From: Campanula takesimana
Taxonomy: Eukaryota; Streptophyta; Magnoliopsida; Asterales; Campanulaceae
Assembly: GCA_026119855.1 (NCBI GenBank)
Contig: JAOWBW010000181.1
Location: forward strand, 496,001 to 560,000
Length of the DNA stretch: 64,000 nt
Direction of reading: 5' to 3'
Shown: piece by piece, positions 11,484-22,692 of the stretch
Layout of the letters: each line of letters starts with the position of its first letter
Position numbering within the stretch: position 1 is the first letter of the stretch
Translations under genes and position numbers: made by a program
The notes under the pieces: generated by a model
Told to the model about the DNA's origin: nothing
Database searches by the model: none
Seen by the model: only the letters and a program-made list of their open reading frames with translations

Positions 11484-12985
11484 TGTTGGTAGTGGTGCCC
11501 TAGGCACGTTTAATAAACGTTGTAATTGTTATCATTTATTTCATATCAATAAAAAGATGTTTTGATTATTATTGTTGTTCGTGTTTACTTATAATAATCT
11601 CCGTCCCTAGTACTTGTTAAGCACTAGTATAAAGGCTAAATGATCATGGGATGATCATGTTAGATTTATGGGTACTTGTTTGGAACAAGATACTGGACAT
11701 GACCCGCTGTATGAGATTTATGTCATGGTCTATGTCGAACATATATCTCGTATTAGTTATGTCATTTGAATCCTTAGACATGAAGTTATTATAGTCTTCC
11801 ACTTGATGAACATTATGTTTGACATATTCAAACGCTACCTTTAACCGGGTAGTTATAAAGGGTATGATTGGCATAATCGGATTCACGCTCGGAAGAATAA
11901 TAAGCTAAATGGATTTGTCCCTCCACGGAGAGATGTCAAGCTTGGGCCCCTCGAAGGAATGATGTTGATGAAATGTTCGGCCGGACTCAAATGGATTGAT
12001 TGGATCAATAGCATTTGAATTATCAATATATTCGGAATCGAGAAAGTATTGAACAAGACAAGTTGACTGTAAGACCATGACTTGTGTTCAATGACATCGT
12101 GGACAAAAGGGTTGTGACATATTCTAAAGGAATGCGAACTTGTATCTAGTTACACTATTTGGGTAGGTATGACGGTTTGCTAGAACCTAATCATATCTTA
12201 TGAGTTCATGTTTGAGCCCATTGCCAACTTAGTGTAATCCTAGAGGGTCACACATAAATAGAACGAATCATAAAGGACTAAATGGGAATTATGGAAATAT
12301 GTCGGGTTTTGGCTTTGGCACGACCGTGCGCCTTTAAACGGCACGACCGTGCCATAAATCCAAACCAAGGCAAAAGGCTCGGTCCGTTTGGCACGACCGT
12401 GCCAATATTCGGGGAAGGTCTGGCAGGTTCGACCCATTTGGCACGACCATGCCAAACAAAGGGGCACGACCGTGCCAGAATTCCTGGCAGAATAAGGACT
12501 TGCCTTAATTAAGGTGACGGGATTTAGGAATCCTAGGTCATTAAGAGTTAATGACTAGGTCCTATAAAAGCATCTTTTCACCAGCCATTAATCATGAAAT
12601 TCCTAGTTCATTGAGACAATAATATTCTTGATTAAATCAAGAAATTCATAGTTCCATATAGTCAATATAATTGTGAAAACGTGTTTCACAATTTTGGTCT
12701 AGCAACCAAGATCAAAGAAGTTCCTTTGATATTCGTTCAAGGTGTGGATACCGCTAGAGGGTGAAGCTCATCATCTTCAAAGTTCGTGTTCTTACTTTCT
12801 CCTTGATCAAGCTTCAAGTTTCTCCACCAAAGACCAAGGAAGATTTAATAGCCATCAAGGGTTAGTTTTCTCTTTTATTCATCTTGTTGTACTTGATTTA
12901 ATCATATGAACGGATCTATGGGCTTTGGGTTTCATCAAAATTTAAATGCTTTATTCCGCTGCGCATGTTACTACGAAACCCAACA
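11484..12985 (+). repeat. 3' LTR of copia B
   Basis: 1502 bp, nearly identical to the 5' LTR. It has five palindromes instead of six (12317-12330, 12340-12353, 12390-12403, 12440-12453, 12463-12476). The missing 23-bp block is exactly one palindrome plus its spacer, and the copy at 12440 has a G-to-A change (GACCATGCC). Confidence 0.95.
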
Positions 12986-13440
12986 TCCCCACCACACCTC
13001 TGGCCTCTCCGGTTTTTACTTCCCCTCACAAGCCGGCGACCTTACCCATTGTTTTGCCTGCGTTCGCCGACATAGATCCGCCCTCCTCGTCTCCAATATG
13101 TGTCGGAATCTTCAGATTCGGCTTCTATGTCTCCGGTATGTATATACAAGCTTAGCAACAGAGCAATTGACCTCCAACTTTGTTGTAATTTCAGTTCTTC
13201 TTGCTGCTTCTATGATTGTGGTTATGGTTTCATGGTCAACCTTTGGTTCCTGCTTTATGTATCTTTGGGGACTCAGTAGTGGAAGCAGGGCCACCTTAAT
13301 CAAGGCTAACTTCCCTCCTTATGTACTAAATTTTCATTTTAGATCTATAAGGAATGGATTCAATCCATGTCATTCCATTCTCTCTCTTTTTTTTTTTTTT
13401 TTAGATCTGGAGTAATGATATGACTGATATCCATGTTGCA
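12986..13440. other. continuation of the 5'UTR-like sequence after copia B
   Basis: Starts with the second TCCCC copy and continues CT- and Pro/Ser-rich to about 13145 (TCCGGTATGTATATACAAG looks like an exon end with a GTATGT donor), then becomes AT-rich with a T18 run. Reading frames across this stretch show no family I recognise. Confidence 0.4.
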
Positions 13441-13679
13441 ACATTTTTTTCATGGACATACTCAACATCATCAGAACCATTTTTTTTCCAAGCATATATG
13501 AATGTGATTAGTATTGTTGATTTGTAAAGAGGCGACTAATGGATAATGGAGAAGAATTGTATTGCATATACTATTGTTTTGTATTTAATTTCTATAGTGT
13601 AGTTTTAGATTTTGTGTTTAATCATTATGTTTTCCAAATAGGTGTTTGGAAAATCTTACTAATGGAATTTGATGTTTAA

Positions 13680-14640
13680 TGAGATTTTTTAGTCTTATGA
13701 TGTTCAATGAAAGCTTTAGTCTTATGAACAGCTTCAATAAGACTTTTGGTTCAAAGGAAAACATGTTTCAATGAGACTGAGAAAAAGTCATATAATACAC
13801 ATTAACCTATTTATAAGAGCAAAGTCTTGTGAACAGGTTCAATGAGACTTTTAACATGTTCAATGAGAGTAAATGAGACTCTTCAGTCTTATTTATAAGA
13901 GCAAAATCTTATGAACAGATTCAAATAAGACTTTAGTATTATGAACATGTTCATAAGACTTTTGATCAAGTTTGACCAAATTTGACCAAAAAATATTATT
14001 TTTATTTCCTAAAAAAAATGGAAAAAGTGAATTTTTTTTTACTTTTATATGTTAATTATGTATCATTTATAAGAATTTGACTGCTGTTTGACCAAGTTTA
14101 ACCAAATTTATATTAATTTTTTTCTTATGAAAATGAAAGAAGCTAAAAAAATTCACTCTTATATGTTAATTATAAGAGTTTGAACTGTTGGTTGACTGAG
14201 TTTGACCAAGTTTGACCAAATAATATTATTTGATTTTTCTAAAAAAAATTGAAAAATATATTTATTTTTCTCTTATATGTTTATCTTGTGTCATATAAGA
14301 GTTTGACTTTTGACCAAGTTTGATAAAAAATATTGTTTTTATTTCCAATTTTTTTTTATAAAAAAAGTGATTTTTTTACTCTTATATGTTAATTATGTGT
14401 TGGTTATAAGAGTTTGACTGTTGTTTGACTGAGTTTGACCAAGTTTGACCAAATAATATTATTTGATTCTTCAAAAAAATTGAATTTTTTTTTTACTCTT
14501 ATATGTTAATTATGTGTTAGTTATAAGAGTTTGACTGAGTTTGATCAAATAATATTATTTGATTTTTCTAAAAAATTGAAAAAAAAAATGATTTTTTTTT
14601 ACTCTTATATGTTAATTATGTGTCATATAAGAGTTTAGCT
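13680..14640. repeat. degenerate tandem repeats
   Basis: 13680-13960 repeats variants of AGTCTTATGAACAGGTTCA with AATGAGACTTTT. From about 13960 to 14640 a unit of about 110 bp is repeated six times. Each unit contains TTTGACCAAGTTTGACC, AATATTATTTGATTTTTC and ACTCTTATATGTTAATTATG (the last anchors fall near 14046, 14158, 14270, 14380, 14498 and 14603). Copies are diverged by substitutions and poly-A/T length changes. No coding potential. Confidence 0.75.
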
Positions 14641-15290
14641 GGAATTTAACCAAAAAATGAGGGTGGGAGAAGATATGAGGGTATTTTAGACTTTTTGCAT
14701 CTGTTAAACTAGTGAGGGGTGTATGAGGAATAAATGATCTCAAATTTCCTTAGATGTCTTTGTATCTGGGCTTAGGGGCCCTACCAAGCCTCTAAAGGAA
14801 ATTGAATGACATAAGTTTTGTCATGGTAGGGATTTGTTGCGTAAGTGACGCCAAGGTCAAATGTGGTTGACATGCGGAAGGCATGTTGATGTATTAGAAT
14901 GTCATGGAACTCACCATTTATTATTACAAAAAATAAAATAAAATATGAATAATGTAAATGCTGCTTATTGGGTGCTTTCTTGTGAACAAAGTTAAATAAT
15001 TAATCTCAGAAATAGAAATGCAACTTGCGAGAGGGTTCAGTTTTGCGCCTCTTTCAGGTCAACCATTTCACATTGCGCTTGCTGGAAAGTACAGTAATAC
15101 TCAAATTATATTTAGAGGAAAAACAAGGTTCAAACATCTCTTTTTAGAGGGGGAAAAAAAAAAAAAAAAAAGTCAAAACTTCACATCTAGGTTGTTCCGA
15201 AAATTTGTGTTTAAAAAAAATGAAGCAAAAATAAAGTCAACGGTTAGGCTCTAATTTTAAATATTAGTACTATTTTTGTATCAAAATAAA
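14641..15290. other. intergenic; possible distal end of a Mutator-like element
   Basis: 14640-14790 is imperfectly complementary to the duplicated block at 3826-4208 (GGGGCCC, CAGAT, GAGATCA, ACCCCTCAC on the opposite strand). The rest is AT-rich with A and T runs and shows no gene. Confidence 0.4.
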
Positions 15291-15292
15291 TA

Positions 15293-15574
15293 CTTCCTCC
15301 GTCCCACCTCACTTGAGACCTAAGAGGTGGGCACGATAACTAAGGAAAAAGAATAAATTAAAGAAAATGTGTGGTAGAAAATGAGGAGAGAGAATGAGTG
15401 AGGTTAAAAGTAGGTTGGTTGAATAAATTGTGTGGTGGAAAATGAAGAGAAAGAATGAGTGAGTGGGGTAAATTAAATATAAAATTATTAAATGATGACC
15501 ATATTGGGGAGTCTCAAGTGAAGTGAGACGACCCAAAATAAAAATAAGTCTCAAGTGAGGTGGGACGGAGGGAG
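15293..15574. mobile_element. Stowaway-type MITE
   Basis: 282 bp with terminal inverted repeats of the CTCCCTCCGTCCCA type (left end CTTCCTCCGTCCCACC, right end GGTGGGACGGAGGGAG) and TA target duplications at 15291-15292 and 15575-15576. No coding capacity; mobilised by Tc1/mariner transposases in related elements. Confidence 0.9.
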
Positions 15575-15698
15575 TATATAAATATCAGTAATGTGTTGTA
15601 AAGTACTACTCCCAACCCAATTGTTGAAAAAGTCACTGTGGCACACGTGATGGGCGTGTAATTATACTCATAATAATTTGCATATAACCCCTATACAC

Positions 15699-16009
15699 TA
15701 GGGATGGCCAAAACCGGTTCCGGGCCCGGTTCCGGTTCGGCAAAAGGGTGATCCTGAATCGGCCCGCGCTTACCCCGTTTCCGGTTCCGGTTTGGCACAA
15801 TCCGGTTCCGGTTCGGTCTGGTTCCGGTCCCCCCTTAAAAATTATTAAAAAACAGAGGATTTTCGGTCCGGTTACGGTTCCGGTCCGGTTCGGCATATAT
15901 GTGACCCTGAACCGGCCCGGATGCCTTGCGGTTCCGGTTCGTCCGGTTCCGGTTTCCTCCCCGGTTTGCTCCGGTTCCGGGCTTTTCCGGTCCGGTTTGG
16001 CCATCCCTA
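15699..16009. mobile_element. hAT-type MITE, CCGGTT-rich
   Basis: The left end TAGGGATGGCCAAA and right end TTTGGCCATCCCTA are exact inverted repeats. The flanking 8-mers CTATACAC and CCCTACAC agree in six positions, compatible with an old hAT 8-bp duplication. The interior consists of many variants of CCGGTTCCGG. The same family recurs with a perfect duplication at 39597-40049. Reading frames through it are Pro/Arg repeats and not genes. Confidence 0.85.
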
Positions 16010-17340
16010 CCCTACACTCTCTCCTTCCAATTTTTTTTTTTTTTTTTTTTTTAACACTCAATGTGAGAACTTTAATATGTATAATCATCTAGCATTAGTA
16101 ATATTCTACCTTTTTTTATGGAGATTTTACTTATGTTTATGCAGGTTTATAATCAGTATTGTAAAAAAAAAAAAAAATACAAATTGGACCAATTGATTAG
16201 ACTTAATATAATTTAAAGTAGAATCAAGACTAACTTGCCCCACAATCCACAGTATAGTATTTTGGTTCTTGGGACCCAACTCCATTACCAAATCTGATAA
16301 ATTGAAACTCATCTTTATAACAATAACAACACACGAGTCTAGCGAATCATAAGTGATTTATAGTGACATGTAGTCTCAAATCTCAAACCAGATCAAATAA
16401 TTAATATTCTTTTTGAATCCAAAACTATTAGTATAGCTTTCGACTTTCTTATCTCGGTTCACATACCTCTTCTTGCCAGTGGTTTACTTTATATGTTGGC
16501 AACAATCATAACTAATGCAGTACGTACTCCTTCCGTCACATAGATCAATTTTACTTTCCAAGGTTATCTAAATTTCCTTAATTTGTGTGCCATCACTAAA
16601 ATGGTAAAGCTTCATATGGAACAGAGAGAGTATACAAATTTAATACTCATCAAAATTTTGAAATATGTCATTCATGATTACAAAAAATACTATCAATGTA
16701 TACAGAAGTTTGGTAAAAATCATTTGAGTTGGTTATTAAAAATCAAATGGGATTATCCTTATGGATTAAAAGGCGTACATGTGAGACTCATTTCAAATCA
16801 AATTAATATCAGTAATTAATTTTAAAAAACGATATATGTGGAAAAATCTAAACCACTCGCAAAAAGGTTATGGCTCTTGTTGGTCAGGAAGGGGGTCAGG
16901 GACCGTTGTTGCGAATTCTCCTTCCAGCGCTGCCGAAACAAGCGTTTTTTAAGTCGTACATACCGCCCATTGATTTGCTAAATTGTGAATTCTACGAAGC
17001 TCAAAATTATTTCATCGGTCAATAAAAATAAGAAATCCCAATATGACAAAAATGTTTCGGTAAAGTTAGGGTTAAACATTTTCCCTTATCCTTATAGGAA
17101 AAGGAGAAAGGAATAGAACGTTGTTCGATTAAAACTGGAAACCGGTGGGTCAGCGAAAGTCGGCCACGCAAACCACACCTACATAAACCCACGCCACGCA
17201 TCTGGACGCTACTCAAGTAAATACCAACTTCTCAACCATTTAATTTAATTTAATTAACCACTAAGGGCAAATCCGTCATTTACTCCCTCACGTTTCCGTG
17301 GGATTTACTTAAACTATTTCCTGTAATCGCCCACAAACCG
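16010..17340. other. intergenic region upstream of the SRO gene
   Basis: AT-rich with a T19 run and an A14 run. A 51-codon frame from ATG 16870 to TAA 17025 (MALVGQEGGQGPLL...) looks protein-like but matches nothing I recognise. 17200-17340 is likely proximal promoter of the downstream gene. Confidence 0.45.
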
Positions 17341-17417
17341 ACGTGTCTGCCTCCATTAAAACTATAAGAAACCGTGTGCCGCCGCACCGCCCGCCACGCT
17401 CCTCCTTCACCCACCGC

Positions 17418-17443
17418 CTCTCTCTCTCTCTCTCTCTCTCTCT
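17418..17443. repeat. (CT)n microsatellite in SRO leader
   Basis: Thirteen CT units in the predicted 5' untranslated region. CT tracts are common in plant leaders. Confidence 0.9.
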
Positions 17444-17670
17444 AGAAACCACTTTCAAGAGGAGAGAGAAAGTAATAGAACAGAGGCGGTTTAACGGCCG
17501 CCAACTGACTCATTCCTTCTCTACTTGTTTAACCCTTTTCCCCAAGTAATCCTACAATACCAATTCCTTCTTCTTTTATACCCATACATATATATATACA
17601 CACGTATAATACATATCATGTACGATTACCCGCATATAAAATCACATCCGCTTTGAATTTTACTGCCCAG

Positions 17671-17939
17671 GTTAGAATTTTGATTCTTCTTCATTCTATT
17701 GATTTGTTTGTGAAGAATATTCGCGAATTGGGGAATTTGATTCTGTTTTCTTGCCTTTTGCGTCGTGCACAAGCGGTGTTTGTTCAATTGTCTGATTAGA
17801 ATTAGGGTCAATTTGATTCCGTGAGGGTTGAGATGCAGAAATTGGATTTCTAGTTTTTGTTAGGAATTCGCTTTCCGTTTCTTCAGTTTCTCTTAGTTTT
17901 TGCACATACATAGGGTTTCTCAATTCTAATTTCTTTTAG
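17671..17939 (+). other. possible 5'UTR intron of the SRO gene
   Basis: The donor context TGCCCAG|GTTAGA and acceptor TTTCTTTTAG|GATATACTG enclose a T-rich 269-base segment ending 18 bases before the start codon. Predicted from splice motifs only. Confidence 0.4.
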
Positions 17940-17957
17940 GATATACTGCCGTCGGTG

Positions 17958-19762
17958 ATGGAGGGGATCAGGCAGCATAGTCGGTTTTCCTCTTTTCCAA
18001 TGGGAACTAATGTTGAGTTTGTAAATAAATTTAGGGATTTAGATGCTCATGATAACGACACACTGCCTAGTTTAGATAATCAGGTCTTCAATCCGTCTGG
18101 TATTTCGGATTCATCCTCTGAGGGAAGTGGGAGCAATTTAAGCAGCAGTGATCAAGGCTCCTCGTCAGTTTCTGATGGCGAAAGCAAGGTTTCTGGAGGG
18201 AGCAGTGAAGGAGAATCTAAAGCCTTCGTTGATGGGTTAGTGAAATTGGATGGAAATGAAGGAGTTCATGAAACTATTAGGAGAAAATTTGTTTCGGGTT
18301 TGGGTTCTCTTGGACTGCACACCAAAATTGAGGCTATTCATAGGAATGACCATAGTTTCAGTATGGCTAGACAAGCTAAGCTCTTTACCTTTCAAATTTT
18401 CGCAAAAGCTATGGAGAAGAAGTGCGAGGGGAATGCAAATATGAAGTATGCCTGGTTTGGTGCTTCCAAGGATGAGATTAACAAGATAATTTTACATGGG
18501 TTTGGTCATTCTCCCCATTTGGACAACGCTGGATTACACGGTCGTGGGATTTATCTATCTCCTGATTTCGCTCCTAATGAAAGGTATGTAGTAAAATCAC
18601 TTTCCATTTTTGATAATATATGCTTAATGATGTTGAATGGCTAGATTTGTATTACTGACTTGTGATTTTTGCAGTGTGAAATCATCAATTGCTGATGAAG
18701 ATGAAGTTAGATATATGTTACTTTGCCGGGTTCTTTTGGGGCGAATGGAGCTTGTTCCTCCTGGTTCCGGGCAGTGTCATCCGAGTTCTGAAAAGTTTGA
18801 TTCAGGGGTTGATGACCTTCATTCCCCCAAGAAGTTCATTGTTTGGAGTACTCACATGAACACTCATATTCTGCCAGAATATGTCATAAGTTTCAGGGTT
18901 CCTTCTTGCTTAATCGGTGAGTATTTTGATTTATATTTGGGACTTAATGTTTGTATGGACTCAATAATCACAATTTCATGATGTATACTACTATAAAATG
19001 TGTGCTAAAATAACATCAAAGGGAACGATCATAATTGCCCTTCAAACAAGTACTTATTCTTTTGATCCTTTATTGTGCTGGGTAGGATGAATTTCTTGTG
19101 TAAAACAACTTCAAAAGGAATGATCATTATTGCTTTTCAAACAACTACTTTTTCTTTTGTTACCTATACTGTGATGGGTAGCTTGAAATTCTTGGATCGT
19201 AAGGATATAATCTAATTGAATTTTATGTTTTACAGGGCATCAGAAAAACCAAGTTCCCCTTAGAAAGCCGAATTCGCCTTGGATGCCATTTACAATGCTA
19301 ATATCTGCTCTTGCCAAGTTCTTGCCTCGAGAGACCATCGGTCTGATTGTGAAGCATCATCGTGAACACCGGGTAGTTATTTGTGACTGGCTCTTTGTTT
19401 CTTGGTTTCACCTTTGCAAGATTCCTGCTCTAATTTTTCTTTTTTCGCTTCTTTTTCAGGAAAACAAGATATCAAGGCGTGAACTAATTATGCGAGTTAG
19501 ACAGATAGCAGGAGATAGTTTGTTGTCAACAGTTATAAAATCTTTCAGAGAGAAGGTACGTCCCTTCCTTTAACTATATGTTCAATCTATGTCTTAATTT
19601 CCTCCAAATATTTGATTATATATCGGGCATGTTGGAATTCATGTTAAGACAGATAGCAGGAGATAGTTTGACCTCTTTAAAAATTTATGCCCTTATAATA
19701 TATCATGTTAAGTTAACACATATTCATGTTATATTTTGCAGCAACTGAAACCAGTTTTCTGA
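17958..19762 (+). CDS. SRO-type protein (PARP-like plus RST domain)
   Basis: Five exons: 17958-18583, 18675-18916, 19236-19372, 19460-19555 and 19742-19762. All introns are GT-AG and phases match, giving 373 residues. The start is ATG 17958 (MEGIRQHSRF). Residues 1-100 are acidic and Ser-rich. The PARP-like domain covers about residues 115-285, with YAWFGASKDEINKIILHGF and GLHGRGIYLSPDFAP, and ends FIVWSTHMNTHILPEYVISF. The RST domain follows (about 300-370: PWMPFTMLISALAKFLP, RRELIMRVRQIAGD, STVIKSF). There is no WWE domain, so it resembles the short SROs (the SRO2-SRO5 class) rather than RCD1. Family members are mostly catalytically inactive and bind transcription factors through RST in stress responses; that role is known for the family and inferred here. 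No defect seen. Confidence 0.92.
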
Positions 19763-20484
19763 ATTTTCGTGAAACAAGCGCCAGCAGTTGAGTGGAAGTA
19801 TGTTGCGTGGAACCCCATGAATGAAGGAGTCATCTCTTTAGAATGATATTCAGGAATGCCTTGTGAATACAAGAGATAGATAGTAACTGACAGTTTAGGC
19901 CTTTTAGGGGATACTCCTATGTCTTTATCTTTCTTCTTGTTTCCCTGATATGACTTTGGTATTTTTCTTTCTGGTAATTCATTGGTTTTCCGATGCTCAT
20001 GGCTAAGATTGTGTGTGTTGGTTTGTTAAGCGTGACGTTTGATCAGTGAATGAACATGTTGAAAGTGGATTCCAACTCATCAATACATAGTATGTTTTTT
20101 TTTCTTTCTTTGGGCGAAAAAAATTGTTTAATTATATGGCTGCTGGGAAGAATTTGCAATTGTTGTTCGACTCTGATGAAGTGAGGACCTTTCGGGGGGA
20201 AGAAAAAAAAAACAATCCTCTGAGGAAGGTCAATTTGCAGACATGTCACGAATCCTTGTTCCCAACTTGATTGTCAGTAACTTCTCTTGTTCTTTCTTTC
20301 TCATTTCTTCTGGTTGTGGTGTTGGGTTCTGTTTTACACTAATTATTGGATTAGTATTAAGCATCCTATTTCAATTAATACGCCTTTGTTCACGCAGTGG
20401 CTGACCTGACATATGCATAGTTCTTCTAACAAGGTCCTCATTGCCAAATCCACATTATTTTATGAAAATGATTTGTATGCAAAT
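19763..20484. other. 3' region of SRO gene and intergenic
   Basis: Likely contains the SRO 3' untranslated region (to about 20020). No other gene is seen. Confidence 0.5.
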
Positions 20485-20494
20485 CAACATTAAT

Positions 20495-21693
20495 GAGTAA
20501 ACTGTTTTTCTGCCCCTCGTACTACGGCCCCAACATCAATTTGACACTCGTACTATTGAAACGCTAAATGTATGATACGTACTATTGTTTTATATACAAA
20601 ATTAACCAACATTTTATTCAGTCGTTAACTTTTTCTAACACACGTTACTTTTTTTAACGAGCATTAATTTATTTTAACGGATGTTAATAATTTATGTTAA
20701 CAAAATTAACTTTTGTTATCTCCATCATCTTCCCAAACCCAACATCCACCCCACCCTTCGCAGCCCAACACCGCCCCCATCGCCACCACCACAAACCATC
20801 ACAACCAGTCACCACTCCACCCAACCAACTCCACCATTGATGGATTAGAGGCATCCCCAACACCAATCGACCCCCTCCTTGCAAATTAGGATTTGAGCTC
20901 CCATTTACACCTTCCACACCAAAAAAGCTGTACCAATCCCCTTCCTAACCATGACCGCACCTACCCAAAACCTGGGCGCCGGCCAAGATCAAGAAAACCT
21001 GGGAAAATTCCGGCCAAAAGGCCAAAAATCGAAGCAAAATCGAATCCCGTCACTTTCCCGATCTGGTCCAGAAAAAATCAATTTCCCGATTCATTAACCG
21101 TTGGATCTCCTTCAAATTTCTGGAGCAGGTTTGCGACACCTAGGCGCGCATACTGACCGTTGGGATCTGAAAAATATTTACCGGAGAGGGATATTTAGTC
21201 ATCGGAAAAAGACTGATGAAAATCCCCTATTTCAGATCCCTTTAATTGGATCTTATCAAAAGCGCTCCAAGACTATCCCCAAAACATTCTTCAATTGTCA
21301 GTTGCATGCATTCCAGGGTCGCCGGGGTTAGGGGAGTGGTGGTCGTCGCCGGAGGTGGGGAGGGGTTGCCGGAAGTGGGGAAGGTAAAGAGAGAAAGTGT
21401 GCGTGCGCGTTGTGTGTCGGAGGAGGGAGAGGAGGGTGGGTTTTGTTTGGGTCTTAGGGGTAGTTCTGTCATTTAGGAAAATTAAAATTGTGTTAAATTA
21501 TTAACATTCGTTAAAATAAATTAATGCTCGTTAGAAAAAATAACGTTTGTTAGAAAAAGTTAACGACTGAATAAAATATTGGTTAATTTTGTATATAAAA
21601 CAATAGTACGCATCATACATTTAGTGTTTCAATAGTACGAGTGTCAAATTGATGTTGAGGCCATAGTACGAGGGGCAAAAAAACAGTTTACTC
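20495..21693. mobile_element. Mutator-like element with ~200-bp terminal inverted repeats
   Basis: The left end begins GAGTAAACTG and the right end finishes CAGTTTACTC. The inverted match extends about 205 bp with few differences (20495-20705 against 21487-21693). A perfect 10-bp target duplication CAACATTAAT flanks it (20485-20494, 21694-21703), in the MULE range of 9-10 bp. The interior (20706-21486) is GC-rich and Pro/Arg/Gly-coding on both strands, with no transposase. It looks like captured promoter/leader sequence (Pack-MULE-like), but no parent gene can be named. Confidence 0.9.
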
Positions 21694-21846
21694 CAACATT
21701 AATGGGCCCTAAGAACTTACACACTTCGAAATACTAATCTTAACAAGTCCTTAGGTAGGTAAAAGTTCTTAAAAATATGAGTTTGTTTTGAGTCCAAATC
21801 TTTTGTACTATTTTGTGCGTGTACTGTGTCACACGTGCTTTAATTG

Positions 21847-22692
21847 TAAACCGTTGGATTAAATAATTATTTGGTCCCTAAACTTGGCAGTTTTTAATAG
21901 TTTGATCCTTCATGAATAAATATTATTAGTTTGGTCCCTTATGATGACTTTTTTTGCCAGTTTGCCCCTTCCTTATGTGATATATTTCAAAATGCCGAAT
22001 ATAACCCTGAAACTAATGATAGTTTGGTCCCTAAACTTGGCGCTTATATTAATTTGGTCCTCCCTGATGGATTTATATCTTAGTTTGCCTCTTTTATTTA
22101 TTATTACTAATTTTCTACTATTAAATTATATTTAACAATTAAATTATATTTAACAATTGTTTATAATGCGCTAAAAATAAATAATTAATTTCAAAAGAGT
22201 CTCAAATATTTTTCTCCTCTATTTTTTTTCAAGTTATTCAACCTTAAATTAACTCTTTGATGCGTTTGTATGTTGTCAGAGCTTATATGTTCATTTTTTA
22301 AAAATGTAATCATATACCTTTAAAAAATATAGTGAGAGAAATAAAACAGATCAGTAAAAAATAATTCTTTTAATAAATTGAACAATTTCATTCAACCCGA
22401 TTCACATTCTTTTAATGGTAGAAAATTAGTAAAAATAAATAAAAGAGGCAAACTAAGATATAAATCCATCATGGAGGACCAAATTAATATAAGCGCCAAG
22501 TTTAGGGACCAAACTATCATTAGTTTCAGGGGTATATTCGGTATTTTGAAATATCTCACAGAAGAAACGGGGAAACTGGCAATAAAAGCCATCATAAGGG
22601 ACTAAACTAATAAAATTTATTCATGAATGACCAAATTAATAAAAACTGCCAAGTTTAAGGACCAAATTATTATTTAATCCTAAACGGTTATT
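21847..22692. mobile_element. long inverted-repeat element (~260-bp arms)
   Basis: The left arm (about 21847-22130) and right arm (about 22415-22692) are complementary with few mismatches, for example TTTGGTCCCTAAACTTGG against CCAAGTTTAGGGACCAAA, and GATTTATATCTTAGTTTGCC against its complement. The centre is AT-rich. The RNA would fold into a long hairpin. Arms end near AACCGTT/AACGGTT; no certain target duplication. Probably a MULE-derived hairpin MITE. Confidence 0.8.

Larger units (their letters stand above)
4481..12985 (+). mobile_element. Ty1/copia element B, near full length
   Basis: 8505 bp with two LTRs (4481-6003 and 11484-12985), both starting TGTTGGTAGTGG and ending CCCAACA. It is flanked by a perfect 5-bp target duplication TCCCC (4476-4480 and 12986-12990). 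The primer-binding site TGGTATCAGAGC lies at 6005-6016 and the polypurine tract just before the right LTR. The domain order gag-PR-IN-RT-RH is that of copia. The LTRs are almost identical apart from a 23-bp deletion, some substitutions and single-base indels, implying a fairly recent insertion. The coding region has several frameshifts, so it is probably not autonomous as assembled. Confidence 0.96.

Noticed and set aside
12906..13415. 169-residue plus frame across the copia B 3' LTR end
   Set aside because: Begins inside the LTR and crosses the insertion junction, so it cannot be an original gene; the downstream part shows no family.
15633..16092. Long Pro/Gly/Arg-rich frames on both strands
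   Set aside because: They follow CCGGTTCCGG repeats inside a hAT MITE and have no domain.
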